64,000 nucleotides of DNA, taken from assembly GCA_039198065.1 (NCBI GenBank), contig JBCCTU010000002.1:558001-622000 (forward strand), written 5' to 3'. Position numbers and translations under genes: made by a program. Numbering within the stretch: position 1 is the stretch's first letter; each line of letters starts with the position of its first letter. This DNA is from CALHVX01 sp039198065 (GTDB taxonomy: Bacteria > Pseudomonadota > Gammaproteobacteria > Pseudomonadales > Azotimanducaceae). The notes beneath the pieces are model-generated. The model made no database searches, was not told the DNA's origin, and was given only the letters and a program-made list of their open reading frames with translations. Of the stretch, positions 44,918 through 56,271 are shown piece by piece.

Positions 44918-46141
44918 ATGAATGTTTTGGACTATCTCTTTGAGTATCTGTTGTTTCTGGCGCAGGCCGTTACCGTCGTCGTTGCCCTAGGCGTGGTGCT
45001 GTCGCTGTTTGCTGCGGCCGGTGCGCGTCGGCAGGCACCCAGTGGGCGCGGGTACCTGGTTGCCGACCACTTGAACGAAGACTTGCGCTCACAGCGAGAC
45101 TTTTTGCGCGAGACGTTGCTCGACAAGCAGTCCCTCAAAGCCTTGCAGAAGCAGGAACGCAAGGCTGAAAAGGCGCGCGACAGAAAAGCAGCGAAAGACG
45201 GCACGGAGAGCAAAGACCGCAAGATCGAACAAGACGGTGCAGTCGAAGCTGGCCAGGAGTCGGCGCCCGAGTCGGTGCCGGACGACCCGCTGACTCCGTT
45301 GGTGGATCCGCTGCCGGGAACTCCGCGGCTGTTCGTGCTCGATTTCGAGGGCGACCTGCAGGCAACGCAAGCGGAACAGCTTCGCCGGGAGGTCAGCGCG
45401 TTGCTTACCGTCGCCAGTGCGGAAGACTCGGTGCTGGTGCGCCTTGAGAGTCCCGGTGGCGTCGTACACGGCTATGGCCTCGCGGCTGCGCAGCTTGCGC
45501 GTCTGCGTGATCGAGGCCTGAAGCTGACGGTTGCCGTCGACAAGGTTGCTGCCAGCGGAGGCTACATGATGGCTGCGGTGGCGAATGAAATTATTGCAGC
45601 GCCCTTTGCCGTAGTCGGATCAATCGGTGTTGTCGCTCAGGTCCCGAACGTGCACCGGTTGCTGAAAAAGAACGACGTTGACGTGGACGTACTTACGGCC
45701 GGCAAGTTCAAACGGACGCTCACCGTGTTCGGCGAGAACACGGACGAAGGTCGCGCGAAGTTCATCGAAGAACTCGAGGTTACGCATCAGCTCTTTCAGG
45801 ATCATATCGGTCGCTACCGTCCGGCCCTGGATCTCGATGCCGTCGCCACCGGTGAGGCCTGGTACGGATCCAAAGCGCTCGAGCTAAAGCTTATCGATCG
45901 GGTAGCGACCAGCGACGACGCGCTGCTGGCTGCGTGTCGAGACCATGAGGTTTATTTGCTTCGCTGGAAACAGGACCGGCGTCCTCTGGACCGTCTCCTC
46001 GATGGCGCCCAATCGCTGTTTCGCCGCACTACAGGCACCCGGTGGGGTGCACTGCGAACGGCTCCAACGGTTGCGCCCTTGGAGGATCGCCTAGGTTCAC
46101 TTGCTGAGTCCCCGACTACAGGATTGCCCGCCCATGAGTAA
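44918..46141 (+). CDS. sohB: SohB-like inner-membrane serine protease (S49 family)
   Basis: A signal-peptide-peptidase-A-type protease. The frame is open from 44867, but the ATG at 44918 begins the membrane segment (MNVLDYLFEYLLFLAQAVTV) and gives 407 residues. This is followed by a second hydrophobic stretch, a Lys/Glu/Asp-rich linker and the S49 domain. The catalytic Ser is in VAASGGYMMAAVANEI and the partner Lys in TAGKFKRTLTVFGENT. The linker makes it longer than E. coli SohB (about 350). Its stop overlaps acuI by eight bases. Confidence 0.9.
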   Translation: MNVLDYLFEYLLFLAQAVTVVVALGVVLSLFAAAGARRQAPSGRGYLVADHLNEDLRSQRDFLRETLLDKQSLKALQKQERKAEKARDRKAAKDGTESKDRKIEQDGAVEAGQESAPESVPDDPLTPLVDPLPGTPRLFVLDFEGDLQATQAEQLRREVSALLTVASAEDSVLVRLESPGGVVHGYGLAAAQLARLRDRGLKLTVAVDKVAASGGYMMAAVANEIIAAPFAVVGSIGVVAQVPNVHRLLKKNDVDVDVLTAGKFKRTLTVFGENTDEGRAKFIEELEVTHQLFQDHIGRYRPALDLDAVATGEAWYGSKALELKLIDRVATSDDALLAACRDHEVYLLRWKQDRRPLDRLLDGAQSLFRRTTGTRWGALRTAPTVAPLEDRLGSLAESPTTGLPAHE

Positions 46142-47129
46142 ATTTGCAGCGCTTCAGGTTGATCGCGCAGGGTCGCAGTTCAGCCGAGCGATCGTCGAGC
46201 GAGAGACGGCCGATCTGCCGGCCGGCGACATACTCATTGCCGTCGAGTATTCGTCGCTGAACTATAAAGATGCCTTGTCCGCTCACGGCAATCCGGGGGT
46301 CACCCGAACCTTTCCCCATACGCCCGGAATCGACGCCGCTGGTCAGGTCCTCGAGAGTTCCAGTGCCGCGTTCGCCCCTGGCGATTCGGTGATCGTCATT
46401 GGTTTTGATCTTGGTATGGGTACGGCGGGTGGCTTTGGTCAACGCGTACGCGTACCGGCTGAGTGGGTGGTTGCGATGCCCGAGGGTCTGTCGGCCGAAC
46501 GAAGCATGCTGCTCGGCACAGCGGGGTTTACCGCTGCGCTGGCCGTCGACAAGCTGGAAGCGGTTGGCATGACGCCCACCCAGGGGCCGGTGCTCGTGAC
46601 CGGCGCTACCGGCGGGGTCGGCTCTGTGGCCGTTATGCTGTTGCACAAGCTTGGCTACGAGGTGGTTGCCGTCAGCGGTAAAGCCGAACGCGAACCCTGG
46701 CTGCGCGCCCTGGGTGCGACAGACGTGTGGACACGCGAAACGTTGGCCGAAGGCGCAGATAAGCCCCTGCTAGGCGAGACGTTTGGCGGCGCGATCGATA
46801 CCGTCGGTGGCGAGCTTCTGTTCAATGGGATCAAGCGGCTGCGCTACGGTGCCAGCCTTGCCGCCTGTGGGCTGGTGGCCTCACCGGCGATTCCGGCAAC
46901 CGTGCTCCCGTTTATTCTGCGTCACGTCAACTTACTCGGCATCGACTCCGTGCAACTCCCGTTGGAGGAAAAAGCGCGCATCTGGCGGCGCTTGGCCACG
47001 GAGTGGGCGCTTGGTCCTTCGCTCGATGAGCTCAAGGAGTCGCTGACGCTCGCAACGCTGAGTGAAGCCATTGACCGCATTTATCGGGGAGCGATGGTTG
47101 GCCGTGGCGTGGTCGCTCTACGCAGCTGA
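46134..47129 (+). CDS. acuI: Acrylyl-CoA reductase family protein (AcuI/YhdH)
   Basis: An NADPH-dependent medium-chain reductase that reduces acryloyl-CoA to propanoyl-CoA, a detoxifying step in DMSP or propionate metabolism. The ATG at 46134 gives 331 residues and the family N-terminus (SKFAALQVDRAG). The nucleotide-binding motif is VTGATGGVGSVAVMLLHKLGY near residue 150. Also present are NYKDALSAHGNPGVTRTFPHTPGIDAAG and the C-terminal YRGAMVGRGVV. No DMSP lyase gene is adjacent, so a general role is as likely as DMSP use. Confidence 0.9.
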   Translation: MSKFAALQVDRAGSQFSRAIVERETADLPAGDILIAVEYSSLNYKDALSAHGNPGVTRTFPHTPGIDAAGQVLESSSAAFAPGDSVIVIGFDLGMGTAGGFGQRVRVPAEWVVAMPEGLSAERSMLLGTAGFTAALAVDKLEAVGMTPTQGPVLVTGATGGVGSVAVMLLHKLGYEVVAVSGKAEREPWLRALGATDVWTRETLAEGADKPLLGETFGGAIDTVGGELLFNGIKRLRYGASLAACGLVASPAIPATVLPFILRHVNLLGIDSVQLPLEEKARIWRRLATEWALGPSLDELKESLTLATLSEAIDRIYRGAMVGRGVVALRS

Positions 47130-47145
47130 GCACCAGCGGGAGCGA

Positions 47146-47544
47146 TCAGCGTCGATAAACGGGTAAGGTACCGCGGGCGTCGGCCTGATAGTGCAGGAGG
47201 TGGGGCCGGTATGCAGCACGTGCGGCCGTTAGATCGTAGTTACTAGTGGCCTCGACTGCACAAAAGCCGCAGCGGTATAGGTAGTGATAGAGCTCCGGAT
47301 GGGTTTCCCCGACCGCCACCAAGCGGCCGTCAAAACCGCGCCGTCGCAGCAGAACGGCGAGCGATAGGCCGCGTCCGTCGTTGAACGCCGGGAATTCGAT
47401 GGCAAGGGCCTCGACGTTCCTCGGGACCTCGTCGGGGTCGACGTCGCAGGCTACAGCCAGCGTTGGCACAGACGCTTCGCTAGCTTCGAGTGTCTCAGCA
47501 GTGAGCTCAAGCAGCATCGGGATACAGCCTTTGTCTGAACGCAT
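47146..47544 (-). CDS. DUF934 protein associated with sulfite reductase
   Basis: A 132-residue DUF934 protein with the signature AIEFPAFNDGRGLSLAVLLRRRGFDGRLVAVGE and YLYRCGFCAVE. The family is almost always next to an assimilatory sulfite or nitrite reductase gene and is thought to assist it, but its biochemistry is not established. It overlaps the cysI stop. The ATG at 47544 is preceded by an AGGG ribosome binding site; an ATG at 47517 is the alternative. It converges with acuI. Confidence 0.88.
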   Translation of the reverse strand: MRSDKGCIPMLLELTAETLEASEASVPTLAVACDVDPDEVPRNVEALAIEFPAFNDGRGLSLAVLLRRRGFDGRLVAVGETHPELYHYLYRCGFCAVEATSNYDLTAARAAYRPHLLHYQADARGTLPVYRR

Positions 47545-49165
47545 CGATACCCTGCCGGCGGTAGCAGGCGATGAAGGCTTCTTCGGGCTGACGTAAGTCG
47601 ACGTAGGTCTTTAGAATCTGGTCGATGACATCGACGACTTCGTCACGTGAAAAGCTCGGACCGACGATCGTGCCGATACTGGCGTCGCTGCCGGCGTGGC
47701 CACCGATGGAAATCTGGTAGAACTCACTCCCTTTTTTATCGACGCCAAGAATGCCGATGTGCCCGACGTGATGATGGCCGCAGGCGTTCATGCAGCCAGA
47801 AATGTTTAGGTCGATCGGGCCGAGGTCGTACAGCTCGTCGAGGTCGTCGAAGCGACGCTGGATCGCTTCCGCGACCGGGATCGACTTTGCATTGGCAAGC
47901 GAGCAGTAGTCACCGCCAGGACAGCAGATCAGATCGTTGAGCAGCCCAACGTTTGCAGTGGCCAAGTCTTCGCCGGCTGCTGCCTGCCAGAGTTCGAACA
48001 GGTCGGTTTGGCGCACGTCCGGCAGCACCAGGTTCTGCTCATGACTGATGCGTAACTCACTAAAGCCGAAACGATCGGCCCAATCGGCGGCGGCGTCCAT
48101 CTGCCGATCGGACAGATCACCGGGTGGTACTCCGGTGGCTTTGGTCGACAACGTCACCGCCGCGTATCCCTGAACCTTATGGGGTTGCACATTGTTGCGA
48201 ACAAAGCGGTCGAACTCTGGATACTCAAAGCGCAGCTCCGCAAGGCGGCCGGTGTCGTCGCTCAGGCGATCGTAGGTCGGCGGCTCGAAGAAGGCGGCAA
48301 CCCGGGCGATCTCGCCCGCCGTCAGCTGTGTCGATGATTCCTTGACCTGTGCCCATTCTTCCTCGACCTGCGACCTGAATCCGTCAGCGGTAAGCGCCCG
48401 GACGAGGATCTTGATACGGGCTTTGTACTTGTTGTCGCGCCGCCCGAAGCGATTATAGACCCGCATGATCGCTTCAACGTACGTGAGCAGGTCGACAACC
48501 GGGAGCCCCTCGCGAATGAGGCTGCCTATTACCGGCGTCCGACCAAGACCGCCCCCAGCGTAGACGTCGATGACGACATCGTTCGCTGCCGCATTCCTGA
48601 GTCGTAAACCGATGTCGTGCACGGCGATAGCTGCCCGGTCAGTGGTCGCAGCCGTGACGGCAATCTTGAACTTGCGGGGCAGCCAGTCGAACTCCGGGTG
48701 ACTGCTTGACCACTGGCGCAGGAGTTCACAGTACGGTCGCGGATCCAGGGCTTCGTCTGCGGCCACACCAGCGAACTGATCTGTGGTGACGTTGCGAATA
48801 CAGTTGCCGCTGGTTTGGATCGCGTGCATTTCGACATCAGCCAGGTGCTCAAGGATGTCAGGCACCTGTTCGAGTTCGGGCCAGTTGAACTGTACGTTCT
48901 GCCGGGTTGAGAGGTGGCCGTAACCCCGATCGTATTGCCGGGCTATCTGCGCAAGCTTCCGCAGCTGTCTCGAAGACAGGGTCCCGTAGGGCACGGCAAC
49001 CCGTAGCATGGGCGCCAGCCTTTGAATGTAGAGGCCGTTGCGCAACCGAAGCTGAAGAAACTCCGTTTCGGAGAGCCTGCCGGCGAGATACGCTTCGGTT
49101 TGGCGTCGGTACTGCGCTACCCGTTCGCGTACGAACTGCTCATCGAATTCGCTGTAGGCGTACAT
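47507..49165 (-). CDS. cysI: Sulfite reductase hemoprotein subunit
   Basis: CysI reduces sulfite to sulfide with six electrons, using siroheme coupled to a [4Fe-4S] cluster. The 552-residue sequence has the siroheme region GYGHLSTRQNVQFNWPEL near residue 85. The cluster ligands are CPGGDYC and CMNAC. No CysJ flavoprotein gene is nearby, so, as in Pseudomonas, it may use ferredoxin or another electron donor. It overlaps the DUF934 gene and is probably under CysB control; cysB is also in this window. Confidence 0.94.
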   Translation of the reverse strand: MYAYSEFDEQFVRERVAQYRRQTEAYLAGRLSETEFLQLRLRNGLYIQRLAPMLRVAVPYGTLSSRQLRKLAQIARQYDRGYGHLSTRQNVQFNWPELEQVPDILEHLADVEMHAIQTSGNCIRNVTTDQFAGVAADEALDPRPYCELLRQWSSSHPEFDWLPRKFKIAVTAATTDRAAIAVHDIGLRLRNAAANDVVIDVYAGGGLGRTPVIGSLIREGLPVVDLLTYVEAIMRVYNRFGRRDNKYKARIKILVRALTADGFRSQVEEEWAQVKESSTQLTAGEIARVAAFFEPPTYDRLSDDTGRLAELRFEYPEFDRFVRNNVQPHKVQGYAAVTLSTKATGVPPGDLSDRQMDAAADWADRFGFSELRISHEQNLVLPDVRQTDLFELWQAAAGEDLATANVGLLNDLICCPGGDYCSLANAKSIPVAEAIQRRFDDLDELYDLGPIDLNISGCMNACGHHHVGHIGILGVDKKGSEFYQISIGGHAGSDASIGTIVGPSFSRDEVVDVIDQILKTYVDLRQPEEAFIACYRRQGIDAFRQRLYPDAA

Positions 49166-49218
49166 GCTCTGCTACTCACTCTTCGAGCGGGCACCCTAAC
49201 ACCCTCTGCTAGGGGTTC

Positions 49219-49234
49219 GAACTGCCTGGAGTTC
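49219..49234. promoter_or_regulatory. Inverted repeat upstream of cysI
   Basis: GAACT-N6-AGTTC is a perfect inverted repeat 54 bases upstream of the cysI start, in the divergent gap with the small ORF at 49352. A second dyad (CGGAACC and GGTTCCG, about 49253-49274) lies nearby. CysB sites are degenerate, so assignment to CysB is speculative. Confidence 0.3.
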
Positions 49235-49351
49235 ATATGGTTAGAAACGCTTCGGAACCTCAAGGAAGGTTCCGCAGAGGAACTGTGATCCAGCCTGTTG
49301 AGCCGTCATAGGTGAGCGGCTAGACTGCCGCGCTTTCACGAGGACGGAACT

Positions 49352-49492
49352 GTGGCCGAACGACAGGATTTTGACGAAGAAGCACTCGAGGCAGCCGACA
49401 ACAAGGCCGATGCAACCGTTGTCGTCGTAATCTTCTGCACGTTGGTTGCGATGGCGGTCTTCTACGCCTCCGGCTGGACCTTCGACCTTTAA
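49352..49492 (+). CDS. Small single-span membrane protein (46 aa), unknown
   Basis: This short ORF starts at a GTG with GAGGA about eight bases upstream. It encodes an acidic hydrophilic N-terminus (VAERQDFDEEALEAADNK). A clear hydrophobic helix follows (ATVVVVIFCTLVAMAVFYAS) and then a short tail ending in GWTFDL. The charge-then-helix layout, the ribosome binding site and the good hairpin just after the stop all support a real gene. It is divergent from cysI. I do not recognise the family. Confidence 0.6.
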   Translation: MAERQDFDEEALEAADNKADATVVVVIFCTLVAMAVFYASGWTFDL

Positions 49493-49498
49493 GGACGG

Positions 49499-49525
49499 AC
49501 AAGAACGGATCAGATCCGCTCTTGT
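49499..49525. terminator. Hairpin after the small membrane ORF (possible terminator)
   Basis: A 27-base near-perfect palindrome (two 13-base arms with one mismatch) begins six bases after the stop of the 46-residue ORF. It ends 87 bases before the metH stop on the other strand. It could end transcription from both sides, but no T tract follows on either strand. A factor-dependent terminator or mRNA-stabilising structure is therefore equally possible. Confidence 0.4.
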
Positions 49526-49611
49526 AACCCGGATTCGAGCAGTCCTGCTCGGGTCGCAGTGTCCACCTCACACCCTTAATTTCACGTAACACTCACGCGC
49601 ACGCGCTGGTA

Positions 49612-53310
<3,699 letters not shown>

Positions 53311-53390
53311 GCTCTCGCGAGACCTTGGCTTACTAACCCTGTAGCTTAGCCACCCCTGGCCAGATTCACGATGAGATTGCCTGCGCTGCG

Positions 53391-53442
53391 GCGTGAGTCG
53401 GACTCATGGGCAGCCGCCAAAAACCCTCGTTCCGACTCACGT
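53391..53442. promoter_or_regulatory. Long inverted repeat between metH and nfuA
   Basis: Twelve-base arms at 53391-53402 and 53431-53442 (11 exact pairs plus one G-T) flank a 28-base loop containing AAAAA. The dyad lies 80 bases before metH and a similar distance before nfuA, in a divergent gap. It may be an operator for either gene or a 5' leader hairpin. It does not fit the riboswitch classes I know. Confidence 0.45.
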
Positions 53443-53522
53443 TGGTTGGATGGGTTCGACGCCGCTTGAGCCATCCAAGCTTGAACCGGTAGAATTTCCG
53501 ACAAATTTGGTTGGTTATTGTC

Positions 53523-54104
53523 GTGATCGAAATCACTGAGAGTGCGCAGGGTTATCTGCGAGACCTGCTATCGAAACAAGATGATGCCGATGTCGGCATC
53601 CGTGTGTTCGTCGCTCAGCCAGGGACACCGCAGGCGGAGACTTGCATCGCCTACTGCCGCCCCGGTGAGGTGAAAGAGGGCGACACACCGGTGCAGTACG
53701 AAGGCTTTACCGCCTGGTTCGAGGACAAGAGCGAGCCGTACCTGGTGGATGCAAAGGTCGACTATTCGCCGGATCGCATGGGTGGACAGCTCACCATCAA
53801 AGCACCCAACGCCCGGTTACCGCAGGTAGGGCCGGATGCACCGCTCGAGGATCGCATCAATTACGTGCTCTACAACGAGATTAACCCTGGGCTCGCCGCC
53901 CATGGCGGTATGGTGAGTCTGGTTGAAATCGTTGAGGAGTCGGTGGCGATTCTGCAGTTTGGTGGCGGATGCCAGGGCTGCGCCGCCGTCGACATCACGC
54001 TGAAAAACAGCGTCGAGACGACGCTGTTGGAGCAGATTCCCGAACTGTCGGCGATCCGCGATGCCACCGACCATACGGATACAACTCAGGCCTACTACCG
54101 CTGA
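53523..54104 (+). CDS. nfuA: Fe-S biogenesis protein NfuA
   Basis: NfuA carries and delivers [4Fe-4S] clusters to apo-enzymes. The 193-residue protein has an N-terminal degenerate A-type domain (MIEITESAQGYLRDLL, NAETCIAYC-like region) and a C-terminal Nfu domain. The cluster motif is FGGGCQGCAAVD near residue 152. The frame is open from 53511, but the GTG at 53523 matches the E. coli start. It converges with aroG with nine bases between stops. Its clients in this window would include LeuC and CysI. Confidence 0.95.
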   Translation: MIEITESAQGYLRDLLSKQDDADVGIRVFVAQPGTPQAETCIAYCRPGEVKEGDTPVQYEGFTAWFEDKSEPYLVDAKVDYSPDRMGGQLTIKAPNARLPQVGPDAPLEDRINYVLYNEINPGLAAHGGMVSLVEIVEESVAILQFGGGCQGCAAVDITLKNSVETTLLEQIPELSAIRDATDHTDTTQAYYR

Positions 54105-54113
54105 ATCCGGCTG

Positions 54114-55223
54114 TCAGGCTGCTCGACACTTCAGTACCCGGCTTAGGCGATCCGCTGCTTCCAGCAGCAGCCGTTCCGTGTCGTCCCAGCCGATGCAGGC
54201 GTCGGTGATCGAGACGCCGTAACGCAACCCTTCCTGAACCAGAGGTTGGTTGCCGGGTTCCAGATGGCTCTCAATCATGAGGCCAATGATCGATGAGTTT
54301 CCGGCCTCGATTTGCCCAATGACGTCGCCGGCTACGAGTAGCTGACGCTCGTGTTGCTTCCGCGAGTTGGCGTGGGAGCAATCGATCATGATATTCGGCG
54401 TACCGCCAAGCTTCTTCAGCGCTTGCTCACAGGTCTCGACGGCATCCTGCTCGTAATTGGGTCCGGCCGATCCGCCGCGCAACACCACGTGCGCCAGGGG
54501 GTTGCCGCGGGTGTGAAAGACCGCCACCTGGCCGTTCTGATCGATCCCGAGGAACCGGTGGGGGCAGGCAACGGATTGCAGCGCATTGATGGCCACGTCA
54601 AGGGAGCCGTCGGTACCGTTTTTGAAGCCGACCGCGGAACTCAACCCGGAGGCCATCTCCCGGTGTGTTTGCGATTCCGCCGTACGAGCGCCGATCGCGG
54701 ACCAGCTGACCAGATCCTGCAGGTACTGCGGCGTGATTGGATCGAGGGCCTCCGTCGACAGCGGCAGTCCGAGCTCGGCCAGTTCGAGCAGCAGAGTCCG
54801 AGCAAGGCGCAAACCGTCGGCAACAGCGAAGGTGTCGTTCAGGTAGGGATCGTTGATCAGGCCTTTCCATCCGACCGTCGTACGCGGCTTTTCGAAGTAC
54901 GTTCGCATGACCAGCAGCAACTGGCCTGACACCCGAGGGGCGAGCGCTGCGAGTCGCTCGGCGTACTCGATGGCAGATCGCGTGTCGTGAATCGAACAGG
55001 GACCAACGACGACGATCAACCGGGGGTCCTCGCGCCGCAGAATTCGCCCGATCGCCTCGCGACCACCGGCCACGGACCGCGCGGCTGATTCCGTCAGCGG
55101 CATTTCCGCCTTCAGCTGGGCCGGAGTGGGGAGCAGCTCCTGATCACTCAGATTGACGTCTTCCAGCTCATCACGGGACGGCACTGGACCAGGCTTAAGG
55201 GAATTATCTTGAGAATGCATCAT
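54114..55223 (-). CDS. aroG: 3-deoxy-7-phosphoheptulonate synthase (class I DAHP synthase)
   Basis: This enzyme condenses phosphoenolpyruvate and erythrose 4-phosphate, the first step to all aromatic amino acids and folate. The 369-residue protein has the AroFGH motifs VVVGPCSIHD, RTYFEKPRTTVGWKGLINDP and GFKNGTDG near residue 200. DCSHANSRKQHERQ and IGLMIESHLEPGNQ follow. Which isozyme type it is (Phe, Tyr or Trp sensitive) cannot be decided safely. Two ATGs (55223, 55220) are in tandem behind GGAGA. The leader upstream carries a Tyr-Trp-Phe-rich peptide gene and alternative hairpins. Confidence 0.95.
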   Translation of the reverse strand: MMHSQDNSLKPGPVPSRDELEDVNLSDQELLPTPAQLKAEMPLTESAARSVAGGREAIGRILRREDPRLIVVVGPCSIHDTRSAIEYAERLAALAPRVSGQLLLVMRTYFEKPRTTVGWKGLINDPYLNDTFAVADGLRLARTLLLELAELGLPLSTEALDPITPQYLQDLVSWSAIGARTAESQTHREMASGLSSAVGFKNGTDGSLDVAINALQSVACPHRFLGIDQNGQVAVFHTRGNPLAHVVLRGGSAGPNYEQDAVETCEQALKKLGGTPNIMIDCSHANSRKQHERQLLVAGDVIGQIEAGNSSIIGLMIESHLEPGNQPLVQEGLRYGVSITDACIGWDDTERLLLEAADRLSRVLKCRAA

Positions 55224-55241
55224 CGACGTCTCCAGCTTGGG

Positions 55242-55309
55242 GCTGCCTGAGCGTCGAAGTGTTCGCTTTCCGGCAGCTCTATGACGGCTGCGCGCAAAGC
55301 GTCCAGCCG
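55242..55309 (-). promoter_or_regulatory. aroG leader: two hairpins after the leader peptide
   Basis: Reading on the minus strand, a CGGCTG/CAGCCG hairpin (55285-55309) begins at the leader-peptide stop. A second, GCTGCC/GGCAGC with an inner AGCG/CGCT stem (55242-55277), ends 18 bases before the aroG start, next to its ribosome binding site. The GGCTG of the first hairpin can also pair with CAGCC in the second, so alternative folds are possible. There is no T run, so control could act on translation or be Rho-dependent. Confidence 0.45.
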
Positions 55310-55399
55310 CTAGGGGGTAAAGCGAAACCAGTACCGTCGGGTGACGCCCGGCGACAACGCTACGAATCGCTCGAGGTGTGACGCGGTTCTCGCGATCAC
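55310..55399 (-). CDS. Putative aromatic leader peptide of aroG
   Basis: A 29-codon ORF starting at GTG (a TTG at codon 15 is another start) and ending RRYWFRFTP-stop, 86 bases upstream of aroG. Four of its last seven residues are Tyr, Trp, Phe and Phe, just before the stop and two possible hairpins. This is the layout of ribosome-mediated attenuators for aromatic biosynthesis. The ribosome binding site is weak. Because it holds all three aromatic residues, it could sense general aromatic starvation. Confidence 0.6.
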   Translation of the reverse strand: MIARTASHLERFVALSPGVTRRYWFRFTP

Positions 55400-55436
55400 G
55401 GGAATGCGGTCCACCGAGCCGAGGTTTAGGTGGCGG

Positions 55437-55464
55437 TTCGTAGCGTGGCGTGCTGGTGCGTCAA
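55437..55464 (-). promoter_or_regulatory. Candidate promoter of the aroG leader
   Basis: On the minus strand, TTGACG (55464-55459) is followed by a 16-base spacer and TACGAA (55442-55437). The -35 is good and the -10 weak. Transcription would begin near 55430, about 30 bases before the leader-peptide GTG. Confidence 0.35.
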
Positions 55465-55651
55465 GACCCATGGGTTAAGTATCGGCGCCCGCCGTCGGCT
55501 CTGCAACCGACGCGCGGGCACAGACCCTTCCGCTGACTTGGCCTGGCCCGGATGTCTGCTTCACGGTCGTGGGCTAAACTACGGTATGAGAAGTCAGGCT
55601 TCGGCGACGCCGAGCCCGCGTTAACAAGCGTGAGCAACCGAGATACCGACC

Positions 55652-55771
55652 ATGTGGCATTTGATCGAAGACTTTTTCGAACAGGGAATCGTAATGAAGG
55701 GCTTCCTCGGCCTGGGGTGGCTGTGCATGCTCATTATGGTAACCAGCATTCTTGCGACGCTTTTTAACTGA
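55652..55771 (+). CDS. Small single-span membrane protein (39 aa), unknown
   Basis: A short ATG-started ORF reading MWHLIEDFFEQGIVMKGFL, then a hydrophobic helix (GLGWLCMLIMVTSILATLF) and a final Asn. An amphipathic N-terminal segment plus one TM helix is typical of real small membrane proteins. The TerB-like gene begins 36 bases after its stop, so they may form an operon. The ribosome binding site is weak. No family is recognised. Confidence 0.5.
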   Translation: MWHLIEDFFEQGIVMKGFLGLGWLCMLIMVTSILATLFN

Positions 55772-55807
55772 GGCCGCTCCGCCCCATCCAGGATCACGCT
55801 CCAGCGC

Positions 55808-56209
55808 ATGTGGCTCAGTGAATTTAGCGCCGATCAACGCCTAACGCTGCTTGGGCTCGCGTATAACGTGATGGTGTCCGACGGGCTGCTCGATCCTGGC
55901 GAAGAGGGAATGCTCGCCGAGTTCCGTCGGGAAATGGACATTCCACCGGAGGTGGAGGTCGACTACCGCGAGCTTGACGGTGTCGAGGGCGTCTTCGTTG
56001 ACCGTCGTAGTCGCTTGATCGCCATGTTGAACTTGCTCCGTGTAAGTTACGCCGACGGTGCCTTTGAGATCGAGGAAGAGTGCCTTCTCAAAGCCGTTAA
56101 TGAGCGGTTTGAGCTGTCGGATCGGGATTTCCTGCTGCTCGACAACTGGGTCCGCCGTTGGATCGTTCTCCGTGAGGATGCTGAACAGTTGTTTGATGCT
56201 GCGCGCTAG
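55808..56209 (+). CDS. TerB-like domain protein
   Basis: A 133-residue helical protein of the TerB/DjlA-central-domain type. It shows LLGLAYNVMVSDGLLDPGEEGMLAEFRREM and LLRVSYADGAFEIEEECLLKAVNERFELSDRDF, the two acidic helical repeats typical of TerB. Single-domain TerB proteins are of unknown function; the domain binds metal in tellurite-resistance proteins and is part of the co-chaperone DjlA. It is preceded by a small membrane ORF and followed by a convergent membrane J-domain gene. Confidence 0.78.
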   Translation: MWLSEFSADQRLTLLGLAYNVMVSDGLLDPGEEGMLAEFRREMDIPPEVEVDYRELDGVEGVFVDRRSRLIAMLNLLRVSYADGAFEIEEECLLKAVNERFELSDRDFLLLDNWVRRWIVLREDAEQLFDAAR

Positions 56210-56271
56210 CGTCGCCCCAAATACTGGGTCATAACCCTCGCTACACCAGTTTCTCGACCGCCTGCACCCGA

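Noticed and set aside
53311..53522. Cobalamin or SAH riboswitch upstream of metH
   Set aside because: No B12-box or SAH-like core could be found by eye; only a simple dyad is present.
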